Shown here in pieces: positions 1-9,290 of a DNA stretch of 64,000 nucleotides. Numbering within the stretch: the stretch's first letter is position 1; the number at the start of each line of letters is the position of its first letter. This DNA is from Pseudoalteromonas tunicata (GTDB taxonomy: Bacteria; Pseudomonadota; Gammaproteobacteria; Enterobacterales; Alteromonadaceae), in the NCBI RefSeq assembly GCF_002310815.1, contig NZ_CP011032.1, positions 1,838,001-1,902,000 of the forward strand. The letters run 5' to 3'. The notes below the pieces were generated by a model. It had not been told where the DNA came from. It worked only from the letters and a program-made list of their open reading frames with translations, and ran no database searches. Position numbers and translations under genes: made by a program.

Positions 1-2
1 TG

Positions 3-152
3 GCTAATAATGGTGTAATGGTTCATTACGTTGAAAATCAATTAAAAGTAAAACAATTTCATGATGCTAAAGCACTGGTTTCGGGCGCTATACTTGGCAA
101 CAAACTCGTTTTAGCCAGTGAAGTTGGGATTAAACTCGAGGAGTTAAAATAG
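3..152 (+). CDS. C-terminal end of an unidentified protein, cut by the window edge
   Basis: An open frame enters at base 3 and ends at the TAG at 150-152, giving the last 49 residues of a protein (ending ...SEVGIKLEELK). It stops 2 bases before the MMPL transporter start, so the two are probably co-transcribed. In Alteromonadales an exporter of this type often follows a YCF48/BNR-repeat beta-propeller protein. The alternation of short strand-like segments here would fit the last blades of such a propeller, but that is inference from context; 49 residues are too few to identify the family. Confidence 0.6.
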   Translation, partial: ANNGVMVHYVENQLKVKQFHDAKALVSGAILGNKLVLASEVGIKLEELK

Positions 153-154
153 AA

Positions 155-2473
155 ATGGAAAGGTTGTTAACTCGGATTGAGTCAGTTGTATTCCGTCATC
201 GTTTATCTGTTATTTTACTGTTTATTGTAGCCAGTTGTTATTTGATGTTTCAAGCGAGTCAGATCAAGCTTGATGCCTCTTTTAATAAAAATATCCCACT
301 AAATCATGAATACATGAAAGTGTATTTAAAGCACGAAAAGCAGTTTGGTGGTGCTAACAGTGTGCTTATCTCAGTGTGTGATGCACGAGGAGATATTTTT
401 AATCCTGAGTTTTTTGCTCAATTAAAATCAGTCCATGATCAGTTGTACTTTATACCTGGAGTTAATCGACCTTTAGTACAATCAATTTTTTCACCAAGTG
501 CCCGATTTGTTGAAGTGGTCGAAGATGGTTTTGCCGGTGGTCCAATTATTCCTGCTAACTTTGTGCCTGATGAAGCGGGTCTTGCCAAAGTAAAAGAAAA
601 TATTGAAAAAGCAAATATTGTTGGTCGCATGATTGCCAGTGATTATTCATGTGCCATGGTTACCACTCAGTTAATGGAGGTTGATCCTAGTACACAAGAG
701 CCACTTGATACCCTTGCGCTTGCAAACAAATTAGAAACTGAAATTCGCGGTAAATTTACCACTGATAATGTATCAATTCATATCATTGGTTTTGCGAAAA
801 TGGCTGGTGATATTGCTGATGGTGCTAAAGGTGTCGTGCTGTTTTTCCTAATAGCTATCGCTTTCACTTTTGTCATGGTTTGGTTGTTTTGTAAAAGCTT
901 AACCTTGACTATTTTACCGGTAGTTTGTTCGCTTATTGCTGTTGTCTGGCAGTTAGGTTTATTGTCTCAACTTGGCTTTGGCCTCGACCCAATGTCTATT
1001 TTGGTGCCTTTTTTAGTGTTTGCGATTGGTGTGAGTCATGGTGTTCAGATGATCAACGCAATTGGTAAAAAAGTGACTGAAGGTTTTAGCAGTAAAATGG
1101 CCGCAGAAGCGAGCTTTCGTAGTTTACTCATTCCTGGTGGAATTGCGTTGCTATCTGACACGGTAGGCTTTTTGACACTACTTTCTATTGATATCGGAAT
1201 AATCCGTGAACTTGCTATTACTGCCAGTCTCGGTGTTGCGGTTATTATTTTTACTAATCTTGTATTATTGCCTGTTCTTGCCTCTTATATTTCTGAGAAA
1301 AAAATAGCCTCAAAACAGGGCTCTTCAGCGCAGTTTGATGTTTTTCGAGAAATCCTGGTTAAAGCAACCGATAAAAAAGTCGCACGCTATATCTTATTCT
1401 TTACCGTTATTTTATTTGGGCTTGGCATGTGGCAAGCGCAAAAAATGCGGATAGGGGATTTGCATGCGGGTGCGCCATCATTACATCAGGATGCGCGTTA
1501 TAACCAAGATACGTTTTTAATCACAGATCGCTACACCATTACTGTTGATATTTTAAAGGTATTGGTCGAAGCCTCACCAGAAGCCTGTACTTTTCACGAT
1601 ACTATGGATCGCATCGATCGGTTTCAATGGCGCATGGAAAATGTAGCAGGCGTTCAGTCTATTGTTTCGCTAAGCTCGGTGGCCCAAGCTGTTAATGCCG
1701 GTTATAACGAAGGTAATTTGAAATGGCAAACCTTGCCACGTAATACTTCTTCACTGGTACAAGCAACTTCTCGTGTAGAGACAAGCTCTGGGTTACTCGA
1801 TGGTAACTGTAGTGTGATGCCATTGATTATTTTCATGGAGGATCATAAAGCTGAAACGATTGAGCGTGTAATTGATGCGGTGAAACGTTATTCGTTAGAA
1901 GAGCAAACAGATGAGCTACAATTTAAGCTTGCATCAGGCCCTGTTGGTGTTATGGCTGCAACCAATGAATCTGTTGCCGCTGCTCAGCTTCCTATGATGC
2001 TTTATGTCTATGGTGCCGTAATTGCGTTATGTTTAGTGAGTTTTCGCTCTGTAAGAGCCACAATCGCTGTTGTATTACCTTTGTATGTTGTTTCAACGCT
2101 TGCACAAGCGCTGATGGTGCATTTAGAAATAGGGTTAACGGTTTCTACATTGCCTGTTATCGCTTTAGGTGTGGGTATTGGTGTTGATTATGGTATCTAT
2201 ATTTTATCATCAATGAGTCAACAATTACGTGAAGGTATGTCACTGACGCAAGCATATCGCAATGCGTTAGTGGAACGTGGTAGTGCAGTGTTATTCACAG
2301 GGATCACCCTTGCGGTGGGTGTCAGTACCTGGGTATTTTCAGATCTTAAGTTCCAAGTTGATATGGGAATATTATTGACCTTTATGTTTTTAGTAAACAT
2401 GTTGGCCGCAATACTTATTTTGCCTGCAATTGGAACATTGTTATGGCCTGAAAATAAAAAAAATAGTGAATAA
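155..2473 (+). CDS. MMPL/RND-superfamily exporter (COG1033-like)
   Basis: 772-residue inner-membrane protein with the classic duplicated RND layout. One membrane helix lies near residues 16-34, followed by a large periplasmic loop to about 220, a helix bundle at about 225-380, a further helix near 405-425, a second periplasmic loop to about 610, and a final bundle at about 615-765. The bundles carry the small-residue-rich segments typical of MMPL/sterol-sensing-like exporters (ALGVGIGVDYGIYI near 675). The family moves lipids or hydrophobic compounds using the proton gradient; the substrate here is unknown. The start ATG lies 2 bases after the preceding stop, so translation may be coupled. 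A hairpin follows the gene. Confidence 0.85.
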   Translation: MERLLTRIESVVFRHRLSVILLFIVASCYLMFQASQIKLDASFNKNIPLNHEYMKVYLKHEKQFGGANSVLISVCDARGDIFNPEFFAQLKSVHDQLYFIPGVNRPLVQSIFSPSARFVEVVEDGFAGGPIIPANFVPDEAGLAKVKENIEKANIVGRMIASDYSCAMVTTQLMEVDPSTQEPLDTLALANKLETEIRGKFTTDNVSIHIIGFAKMAGDIADGAKGVVLFFLIAIAFTFVMVWLFCKSLTLTILPVVCSLIAVVWQLGLLSQLGFGLDPMSILVPFLVFAIGVSHGVQMINAIGKKVTEGFSSKMAAEASFRSLLIPGGIALLSDTVGFLTLLSIDIGIIRELAITASLGVAVIIFTNLVLLPVLASYISEKKIASKQGSSAQFDVFREILVKATDKKVARYILFFTVILFGLGMWQAQKMRIGDLHAGAPSLHQDARYNQDTFLITDRYTITVDILKVLVEASPEACTFHDTMDRIDRFQWRMENVAGVQSIVSLSSVAQAVNAGYNEGNLKWQTLPRNTSSLVQATSRVETSSGLLDGNCSVMPLIIFMEDHKAETIERVIDAVKRYSLEEQTDELQFKLASGPVGVMAATNESVAAAQLPMMLYVYGAVIALCLVSFRSVRATIAVVLPLYVVSTLAQALMVHLEIGLTVSTLPVIALGVGIGVDYGIYILSSMSQQLREGMSLTQAYRNALVERGSAVLFTGITLAVGVSTWVFSDLKFQVDMGILLTFMFLVNMLAAILILPAIGTLLWPENKKNSE

Positions 2474-2483
2474 TTGTGTTAAG

Positions 2484-2505
2484 AAATGGCCATAATAGGC
2501 CATTT
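2484..2505 (+). terminator. Hairpin after the MMPL exporter gene
   Basis: A perfect 8-bp inverted repeat (AAATGGCC / GGCCATTT) with a 6-base loop begins 11 bases after the stop codon. It is followed by AT-rich sequence without a clean T-run, so it would be a weak intrinsic terminator. The remaining 2506-2674 holds no gene; a TACAAT hexamer at 2631-2636 could be the gdhB -10 box, but I see no good -35. Confidence 0.5.
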
Positions 2506-2674
2506 ATATCTATATTTTGTGAATAGTTGGCCAACGGTTTGAAATTTTAAGTCATTGGCCGAAAAAAACTATTTATATCAGTCGCAAAAGAGTTAGAATT
2601 CGCGGTGACTCCACGCTAATTTTATGGCTGTACAATAGCTACCGTTCACAGGTGGTATAGATAAGGAACACATA

Positions 2675-5600
2675 ATGACACGAAACGAAGGTCACACCTC
2701 AGTACTGTTGGATAATGTTTGTAAATTAATCCAAAAAAAAGTGCATGCTCCAAATGTGTCGCTCGTTGAAAATTTCGCCAAAACCTTGTACAGCAACATG
2801 TCGAAAGAGGATTTGGCAAGACGTAACGACAGTGATTTATATGGTGCAGTACTGAGTTTATGGAACTCTCTTGAGGGACATACATCGGACGACGTACTGA
2901 TCCGCGTTTTTAACCCAGAGCTTGCAATAAACGGTTGGCACTCTTCTCACACAATCGTTGAAATCATCGCAAAAGATATGCCTTTCTTAGTAGATTCAGT
3001 AAGAATGGCCCTTATTCGTGAAAATATTGCCTCTCACCTATTACTTCATTGTCCACTCAAAATCCAACGTAATGCCGATAACACAATTTCGGGTATTACT
3101 TCATTGAAAAGTGAGCAGGATTCAAGTTCGACTAAAACAGTTTTCTTCATTGAAATAGACCGCCAAACTGATAAAAAAGCCATCGCTTCGATTGCTGCTG
3201 AGTTAGAGTCTGTTTTATTGGACGTTTCGGTTGCGGTTCAAGATTGGCAAGCAATTAAAGGCAAGTTAATTGAAGTAACCAAAGATATTCCAAATCGTAA
3301 AGGTAAAAACAGTGCTGATGAAATTCAAGAGACTGTTGAATTCTTAGATTGGTTAGCACGTGATAATTTTACGCTGATGGGTTATCGCCAATACGATTTA
3401 TTACCTATACAAGGCGATTACCAATTAAAAGGTGTTACAGGCTCAAGCTTGGGTATGATGAAAAACTCAGTGGAAGAAAAGGTCCGCTTGTTATCTGACC
3501 TACCTGAAATTGCCCGTAAAGAAGCACATAGCGATAATTTACTTATCCTTACTAAAACAAATTCAGTATCACGCGTTCATCGTCCTGCGTATATCGATTA
3601 TATCGGTGTTAAGCGTTTTGATAACAAAGGTAATGTTATAGGTGAAGACCGTTTTATTGGTTTATTTTCATCAAACTTCTATAACAATAGCGCCGCTGAT
3701 GTCCCTGTATTAAAAAGTAAAATCAATCGCATTCTTGAATTATCTGATTTTGCTAAAGGAACTCATGCCTATAAAGCGGTACTCAATATTTTAGAAACGT
3801 ATCCACGTGATGAGTTATTGCAAGCCAAAGAAACTGAGTTACTTGATGTTGCTATGGGTGTTTTGCAAGTACAAGAACGAGATATGTGTCGTTTATTTGT
3901 TCGTAAAGACGTCTATGGTCGTTTTTTATCTTGCATGGTTTATGTACCGCGTGAGCGTTATAACACGGCACTTCGTCGTGAAACGCAACAGATCTTGGGA
4001 CGTGCATTCCAAACATCAAAAAAAGTTGAGTTTACAACTTTCTTCTCTGAATCCATTTTAGCCCGTACTCACTACACAGTGAGACTGGACGACAACAATA
4101 TCGAATATAATGTGAAAGACATCGAACATAATTTAATTGAAGCTGCCCGTACTTGGGAAGACAAACTTGGTTCTGCCTTAATAGAAGTTGCTGGCGAAGC
4201 CCGTGGTAATGAACTGATCCGTAAATACGCAAGTGCATTTTCTAGTTCTTATAAAGAGCAAGTTTTACCAAGTGCCGCTGTCGTTGATATCGAAAAATTA
4301 GAAGCATTGAATGATGACAACACCTTAGAAATGTTGTTTTATCGTCCACAAGAAGAATCGAACTCTAATATGGTTCGTTTAAGCTTGTTCCATAAAGACG
4401 TACCAATTCATTTATCTGACGTGATGCCAATGCTTGAAAATTTTGGTTTGCGTGTGATTGGTGAAACGCCTTATGCAGTTAAAACCAGCGATGGCCAAAT
4501 AAACTGGGTGATGGACTTTAGCATGTTGTTAACTAAAAACGTGTCTGACTTTGATAAAAGCTCAGTTCGTTTCCAAAAAGCGTTAACAAATGTATGGCAT
4601 AACCGTTTAGAAAATGATGGTTTTAATCGTTTAGTACTTGCCGGTGGTTTAACTGGTCGCGAAGCTTCGATTATGCGTGCTTACGCTAAATACATGCGTC
4701 AAATTGGTGTGACGTTCTCACAAAACTATATCGAAAGTACATTCGAACATTATCCAGATATCGCAATTCAATTGGTGAAATTATTTAACAAAAAATTCTC
4801 ACCAAAAAATAAATTTTCTGAAAAAGCATGCGAAAAGCTAACCTCTGAAATTTATACTGCTCTTGATAATGTGGCTAATCTAGATGATGACCGTATTATT
4901 CGTTCATATGTTGATTTAATCACCGCAACAATTCGTACCAACTACTATCAAGTTGATGCGCAAGGTGATCCAAAATCGTATATCTCGTTTAAAGTTAAAC
5001 CTAATTTAATTCCAGATATGCCACTACCATTACCAGCGTTCGAGATTTTTGTTTATTCTCCACGTGTTGAAGGTGTTCATTTACGTGGTGGTAAGGTTGC
5101 TCGCGGTGGATTACGTTGGTCAGATCGTCGTGAAGATTTCCGTACTGAAGTATTAGGTTTAGTAAAAGCTCAACAAGTTAAAAATACGGTAATTGTACCT
5201 GTTGGTTCTAAAGGTGGCTTTGTATGTAAACAAGCACCAAGCCCAAGTGATCGTGATGCATTCTTAAAAGAAGGCCAAGAATGTTACCGTATCTTTATTC
5301 GTGGTTTATTAGACATTACAGATAACATTTTAGCGGGCGAAATTATTCCTCCAGTTAATGTTGTTCGCCATGATGAAGACGACCCATATTTAGTTGTTGC
5401 TGCAGATAAAGGGACCGCAACCTTCTCTGATATCGCAAATAGTATTTCTGATGAATACAACTTCTGGTTAGGTGATGCCTTCGCATCAGGTGGCTCAGTC
5501 GGTTATGACCATAAGAAAATGGCTATTACTGCAAAAGGTGGCTGGGAATCTGTTAAACGTCATTTCCGTGAAATCGGCATCGATTGTCAAACCACTGATT

Positions 5601-7510
5601 TTACCTGTGTTGGTATAGGTGATATGGCGGGTGACGTATTTGGTAATGGTATGTTGTTATCTAAACATATTCGTTTACAAGTTGCATTTAACCACATGCA
5701 TATCTTTATCGATCCTAATCCAGATTCTGCAACCTCTTGGGTTGAGCGTGAGCGTTTGTTTAATTTACCTCGTTCAACATGGGATGATTACAACAAAGAT
5801 TTAATTTCTGAAGGTGGTGGTATTTTCTTACGTTCAGCTAAGTCAATTACGCTTACACCTGAAATGAAAAAAATGCTTGGCACTAAAAAAGTTGCTATGT
5901 CACCGAGTGAATTAATCAAAACGGTATTAATGATGCCTGTTGATTTAATTTGGAATGGTGGTATCGGTACTTATGTGAAAGCAAAACACGAGACGGATGT
6001 TGGCGATCGCGCTAATGACGCATTACGTGTAAATGGTTCTGACATCAACGCTAAAATATTTGGTGAAGGTGGTAACTTAGGTTGTACACAATTAGGTCGT
6101 ATTGAATTTGCTGCTAAAGGCGGTCGCATTAATACAGATTTCATTGATAACGTAGGTGGCGTAGCGTGTTCTGATAATGAAGTAAATATCAAAATATTGT
6201 TAAATAGTTTAGTTGCTCAAGGCGACATGACGCGTAAACAACGTGATGAATTACTTTATTCTATGACTGATGAAGTATCGCGTTTAGTACTTCGTGATTG
6301 TTATCGTCAAACCCATACTATTTCGGTTACGCAATTAAAAGGTACTTCAACCTTAAAAGAGCAAATCCGTTTTATCCATGCACTTGAAAAAGAAGGTAAA
6401 CTTGACCGTGTTATTGAGTTCTTACCATCAGATGATGAGTTAGCAGAACGTTTAGCAGCAGGTAAAGGATTAACTCGCCCTGAGTTATCAGTACTGGTTT
6501 CTTACGCAAAAATGGTATTAAAAGAATGGTTAGTAACACCAGAAATCACAGATAATCCATATTATCGTCAATTGTTGGTCAATGCATTCCCTGTACCATT
6601 ACGTGATAAGTTCAATGCTGCGATGGATAATCATCCACTGCGCTCTGAAATCATTGCGACTAAGTTAGCGAACAACATCATCAACGATATGGGTCTTAAC
6701 TTCGTTATTCGTATGATGGAAGAAACAGGTAGTTCTGCAGCTGAAGTTGTTACGTGCTATTCAATGGCAAGCGGTGTATTTGAGATGTCAAAAACATGGC
6801 AAGAAATTGAAGCGCTTGATAATGTTATTCCAGCAATTGTTCAAACAGAAATGTTGTATCAATTACGTCGAACAGTTCGTCGTGCAACTCGTTGGTTCTT
6901 ACGTCATAGAAATAAAGCACTCACAATTGAGCATAAACTAGCGTTCTACGCACCAGCCTTTAAAGATTTAAGTGAAAACTTAATAAATTATATGTCGGTA
7001 GAAGAGTCTGCAAAACTAAATGATGAAGCTAAAGCACTTGAAGTTGAAGGTGTACCAGTTCCACTAGCTAAACGTATTGCACAGCTTTCAAGCTTGTTCT
7101 CAGTGATGGATTTAGCACAAGTTGCGAAAAATTCTGAGCGTTCAATTAGTCTTGTTGCGGATACCTACTTCAAACTAGGCGCACGTATGGGTTTACATTG
7201 GTTCTTAGATCAAATCACTATTCAACCGGTCGCAAACCATTGGCAAGCGCTTGCACGTGCATCTTACCGTGAAGAGCTTGATTGGCAACAACGTTCGTTA
7301 GCTGCTGTTGTTTTAAATAGCTGCAGTAAAGATGTATGTGACGTTGATAGCCTTATCGATAGTTGGATGACAGAGCACGAAGGCTTATTAAGCAGATGGC
7401 AACAAATGCTTGCTGAGTTTAAAACAACTAAAGTTCATGATTTTGCGAAGTTCTCAGTCGCATTACGTGAATTAATGTTGTTGAGTCATAACTGTGACTC
7501 TTCCAAATAA
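2675..7510 (+). CDS. gdhB: NAD-specific glutamate dehydrogenase, large 180-kDa type
   Basis: 1611 residues, the usual length for the large bacterial NAD-GDH (Bac_GDH family), which oxidises glutamate to 2-oxoglutarate and ammonia and feeds the TCA cycle. The N-terminal ~700 residues are regulatory (ACT-like) domains. The catalytic part includes GGLRWSDRREDFRTEVLGL near 808 and PVGSKGGFV near 843, with the lysine expected to bind glutamate. A GGIGTYVKA segment near 1096 begins the nucleotide-binding fold. AAGGA at 2663-2667 sits 7 bases before the ATG and supports this start. Transcribed alone, with a strong terminator behind it. The gene is intact. Confidence 0.96.
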   Translation: MTRNEGHTSVLLDNVCKLIQKKVHAPNVSLVENFAKTLYSNMSKEDLARRNDSDLYGAVLSLWNSLEGHTSDDVLIRVFNPELAINGWHSSHTIVEIIAKDMPFLVDSVRMALIRENIASHLLLHCPLKIQRNADNTISGITSLKSEQDSSSTKTVFFIEIDRQTDKKAIASIAAELESVLLDVSVAVQDWQAIKGKLIEVTKDIPNRKGKNSADEIQETVEFLDWLARDNFTLMGYRQYDLLPIQGDYQLKGVTGSSLGMMKNSVEEKVRLLSDLPEIARKEAHSDNLLILTKTNSVSRVHRPAYIDYIGVKRFDNKGNVIGEDRFIGLFSSNFYNNSAADVPVLKSKINRILELSDFAKGTHAYKAVLNILETYPRDELLQAKETELLDVAMGVLQVQERDMCRLFVRKDVYGRFLSCMVYVPRERYNTALRRETQQILGRAFQTSKKVEFTTFFSESILARTHYTVRLDDNNIEYNVKDIEHNLIEAARTWEDKLGSALIEVAGEARGNELIRKYASAFSSSYKEQVLPSAAVVDIEKLEALNDDNTLEMLFYRPQEESNSNMVRLSLFHKDVPIHLSDVMPMLENFGLRVIGETPYAVKTSDGQINWVMDFSMLLTKNVSDFDKSSVRFQKALTNVWHNRLENDGFNRLVLAGGLTGREASIMRAYAKYMRQIGVTFSQNYIESTFEHYPDIAIQLVKLFNKKFSPKNKFSEKACEKLTSEIYTALDNVANLDDDRIIRSYVDLITATIRTNYYQVDAQGDPKSYISFKVKPNLIPDMPLPLPAFEIFVYSPRVEGVHLRGGKVARGGLRWSDRREDFRTEVLGLVKAQQVKNTVIVPVGSKGGFVCKQAPSPSDRDAFLKEGQECYRIFIRGLLDITDNILAGEIIPPVNVVRHDEDDPYLVVAADKGTATFSDIANSISDEYNFWLGDAFASGGSVGYDHKKMAITAKGGWESVKRHFREIGIDCQTTDFTCVGIGDMAGDVFGNGMLLSKHIRLQVAFNHMHIFIDPNPDSATSWVERERLFNLPRSTWDDYNKDLISEGGGIFLRSAKSITLTPEMKKMLGTKKVAMSPSELIKTVLMMPVDLIWNGGIGTYVKAKHETDVGDRANDALRVNGSDINAKIFGEGGNLGCTQLGRIEFAAKGGRINTDFIDNVGGVACSDNEVNIKILLNSLVAQGDMTRKQRDELLYSMTDEVSRLVLRDCYRQTHTISVTQLKGTSTLKEQIRFIHALEKEGKLDRVIEFLPSDDELAERLAAGKGLTRPELSVLVSYAKMVLKEWLVTPEITDNPYYRQLLVNAFPVPLRDKFNAAMDNHPLRSEIIATKLANNIINDMGLNFVIRMMEETGSSAAEVVTCYSMASGVFEMSKTWQEIEALDNVIPAIVQTEMLYQLRRTVRRATRWFLRHRNKALTIEHKLAFYAPAFKDLSENLINYMSVEESAKLNDEAKALEVEGVPVPLAKRIAQLSSLFSVMDLAQVAKNSERSISLVADTYFKLGARMGLHWFLDQITIQPVANHWQALARASYREELDWQQRSLAAVVLNSCSKDVCDVDSLIDSWMTEHEGLLSRWQQMLAEFKTTKVHDFAKFSVALRELMLLSHNCDSSK

Positions 7511-7525
7511 TTAAAAACCCTATAA

Positions 7526-7555
7526 AATACCCCAGTCTGACTGGGGTTTTTTATT
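7526..7555 (+). terminator. Intrinsic terminator of gdhB
   Basis: GC-rich stem ACCCCAG / CTGGGGT (7529-7535 with 7541-7547), 5-base loop, followed directly by a run of T. This separates gdhB from pyrD. Confidence 0.9.
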
Positions 7556-7573
7556 TTAAATGAAGGGGTTTAC

Positions 7574-8584
7574 ATGTTTTATGATTTAGCACGCCGTTTT
7601 ATGTTTTCTTGTGATGCCGAGTGGTCTCATAATTTTGCCTTAAACAATTTAAAACGTTTTGCTCATACACCTCTTAATCATCTTTGGACACAAGAGTTGG
7701 CGCCCAAGCCAGTTCAGTTTCTTGGTCTAGAATTCAAAAATCCAGTTGGCCTTGCAGCCGGTCTTGATAAAAATGCCGAATGTATTGATGCATTTTCACA
7801 AATGGGGTTCGGTTTTATTGAAGTCGGTACTGTGACACCTAAACCGCAATTAGGTAATGACAAACCACGTATTTTTCGTTTACCAGAATCTGATGCAATT
7901 ATTAATCGTATGGGTTTTAACAATCGTGGCGTAGATTATTTAATAGAAAATGTAAAAGCCGCTCGTTATAAAGGGATCTTAGGGATCAATATTGGCAAAA
8001 ATAAAGATACGCCAAACGAGCAGGGTAAGGATGATTACATTCATTGTATGCGTAAAGTATTCGAACATGCATCTTATATCACCGTTAATATATCTTCGCC
8101 TAATACACCAGGTTTAAGAGATTTACAGTATGGTGAAGCACTTGACGATTTATTATCAAGTTTGAAAAACGAACAACTTAACTTATCTGCACATCATAAC
8201 AAGCATGTCCCAATGTTGGTAAAAATCGCCCCTGATCTAGATGCAATTCAAATTGGGCAAGTTGCTGATTCTCTTGTTAAAAACCATATTGATGGCGTTA
8301 TTGCAACGAATACGACACTTGAGCGAAGTGCTGTTACCGGTCAACGTTATGCAGATGAAATGGGTGGATTATCAGGTCGCCCGGTACGTGAAAAGTCGAC
8401 TCATATTGTCAAGGAACTTAAACGTTTGACTGGTGATAAATTACCGATTATTGGTGTTGGTGGTATTGACAGTGCGCAATCGGCGAAAGAAAAACTTGAT
8501 GCTGGCGCTTCTTTAATCCAGGTTTATACTGGATTTATTTATCAAGGGCCACCAATGATCAAAACGATCGTTAATGCGTTATAA
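7574..8584 (+). CDS. pyrD: Dihydroorotate dehydrogenase (quinone), class 2
   Basis: 336 residues, matching E. coli PyrD. It oxidises dihydroorotate to orotate at the inner membrane with FMN, passing electrons to quinone (pyrimidine synthesis, step 4). Visible motifs are AAGLDKNAE near 62-70, the FMN-site stretch INRMGFNN near 110, the active-site loop [11 protein letters not shown] near 173 containing the class 2 catalytic serine, IATNTTLER near 243, GGLSGRP, and IIGVGGI near 296. The N-terminal helix ([10 protein letters not shown]) is the membrane-association segment of class 2 enzymes. GAAGGGG precedes the ATG by about 6 bases. The downstream gene is zapC, as in related gammaproteobacteria. 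Confidence 0.97.
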   Translation: MFYDLARRFMFSCDAEWSHNFALNNLKRFAHTPLNHLWTQELAPKPVQFLGLEFKNPVGLAAGLDKNAECIDAFSQMGFGFIEVGTVTPKPQLGNDKPRIFRLPESDAIINRMGFNNRGVDYLIENVKAARYKGILGINIGKNKDTPNEQGKDDYIHCMRKVFEHASYITVNISSPNTPGLRDLQYGEALDDLLSSLKNEQLNLSAHHNKHVPMLVKIAPDLDAIQIGQVADSLVKNHIDGVIATNTTLERSAVTGQRYADEMGGLSGRPVREKSTHIVKELKRLTGDKLPIIGVGGIDSAQSAKEKLDAGASLIQVYTGFIYQGPPMIKTIVNAL

Positions 8585-8616
8585 GGATCAGTAATTTAAA
8601 ACATTGATCCTTTTCA
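8583..8616 (+). terminator. Terminator of pyrD, overlapping its stop codon
   Basis: Stem AAGGATCA (8583-8590) / TGATCCTT (8605-8612) with a 14-base loop and following TTTT. The 5' arm starts inside the stop codon. Confidence 0.65.
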
Positions 8617-8657
8617 ATTTATTCTAAAAAAATATTTTATATCTTGCATTAAGCTCT

Positions 8658-8663
8658 TATAAT
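8658..8663 (+). promoter_or_regulatory. Candidate -10 box for zapC
   Basis: Consensus TATAAT 32 bases before the zapC ATG. The -35 position (about 8635-8640) is only weakly matched. AGGG at 8684-8687 is the ribosome-binding site, 7 bases before the start. Confidence 0.5.
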
Positions 8664-8694
8664 CCCTAAGTCTTGTTTATCTTAGGGTTGTAAA

Positions 8695-9225
8695 ATGTTA
8701 CAGGCGTCAGCACAATGGAATTGGTATGCTTGTCCAACAAATAAGTGCTTAATGCTCGATCTCGGTGACGAAATGGAGTTTTGTACTCCATTTAAACTTC
8801 GTTTATTAACCGATGACGTTCTAGAAAACCCTCATTTTAGCCTAAGAGATGCTGATTTTTATCAACAAGTATCGAGCTACCTTGCTTCTTTTGAGCTTTG
8901 GAATCAGGCTCAAATTTGTCAAATTGCAATTAATGCCACTGCTGCTAAGTTTTACCTCAAACCTGTATTAGCCAAAAGTTGGTTTTTTAAAAGTTACACA
9001 GGTAGTGTTCAAAGCACTGAAGCCATTGTTTTGTTACAGTCAAAAATGGTTGAAGGGCAGTTTTTAATTGTTGATCATACTGAACAAGCTTCCTTGTGTC
9101 TGAACCTAGAAAAAAACTATCAACTTGATGAGAATTTATCGCTGCAACAATTTGAAGTGATCCGCGTATTAAATGATCGTATCTATCCACTTAATATCCG
9201 AAATTCTGTAAAAAAACGCGCCTAG
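8695..9225 (+). CDS. zapC: Cell division protein ZapC
   Basis: 176 residues (E. coli ZapC is 180). A cytoplasmic FtsZ-associated protein that promotes lateral bundling of protofilaments at the Z-ring. It shares with the E. coli protein the opening W-x-WY...LMLDLGDEM, the central YLKPVLAKSWFF near residue 84, and the late EVIRVLNDRIYPLN near 155-168. It sits between pyrD and rlmKL as in other gammaproteobacteria, which supports the call. It is probably transcribed from its own promoter, since pyrD ends in a terminator. Confidence 0.88.
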   Translation: MLQASAQWNWYACPTNKCLMLDLGDEMEFCTPFKLRLLTDDVLENPHFSLRDADFYQQVSSYLASFELWNQAQICQIAINATAAKFYLKPVLAKSWFFKSYTGSVQSTEAIVLLQSKMVEGQFLIVDHTEQASLCLNLEKNYQLDENLSLQQFEVIRVLNDRIYPLNIRNSVKKRA

Positions 9226-9254
9226 AGATACACTAATATTACTGTTGTCTATGT

Positions 9255-9260
9255 TATACT
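9255..9260 (+). promoter_or_regulatory. Candidate -10 box for rlmKL
   Basis: TATACT 30 bases upstream of the TTG start of rlmKL; no convincing -35 is visible at the proper distance. Confidence 0.35.
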
Positions 9261-9290
9261 CTGCGTAATTATGTATACAGGGTTATAACT

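Noticed and set aside
8664..8687. Inverted repeat CCCTAAG / CTTAGGG before zapC, with the ribosome-binding site in its 3' arm
   Set aside because: The 5' arm begins directly after the TATAAT at 8658-8663, so it would mostly not be transcribed and could not mask the ribosome-binding site.
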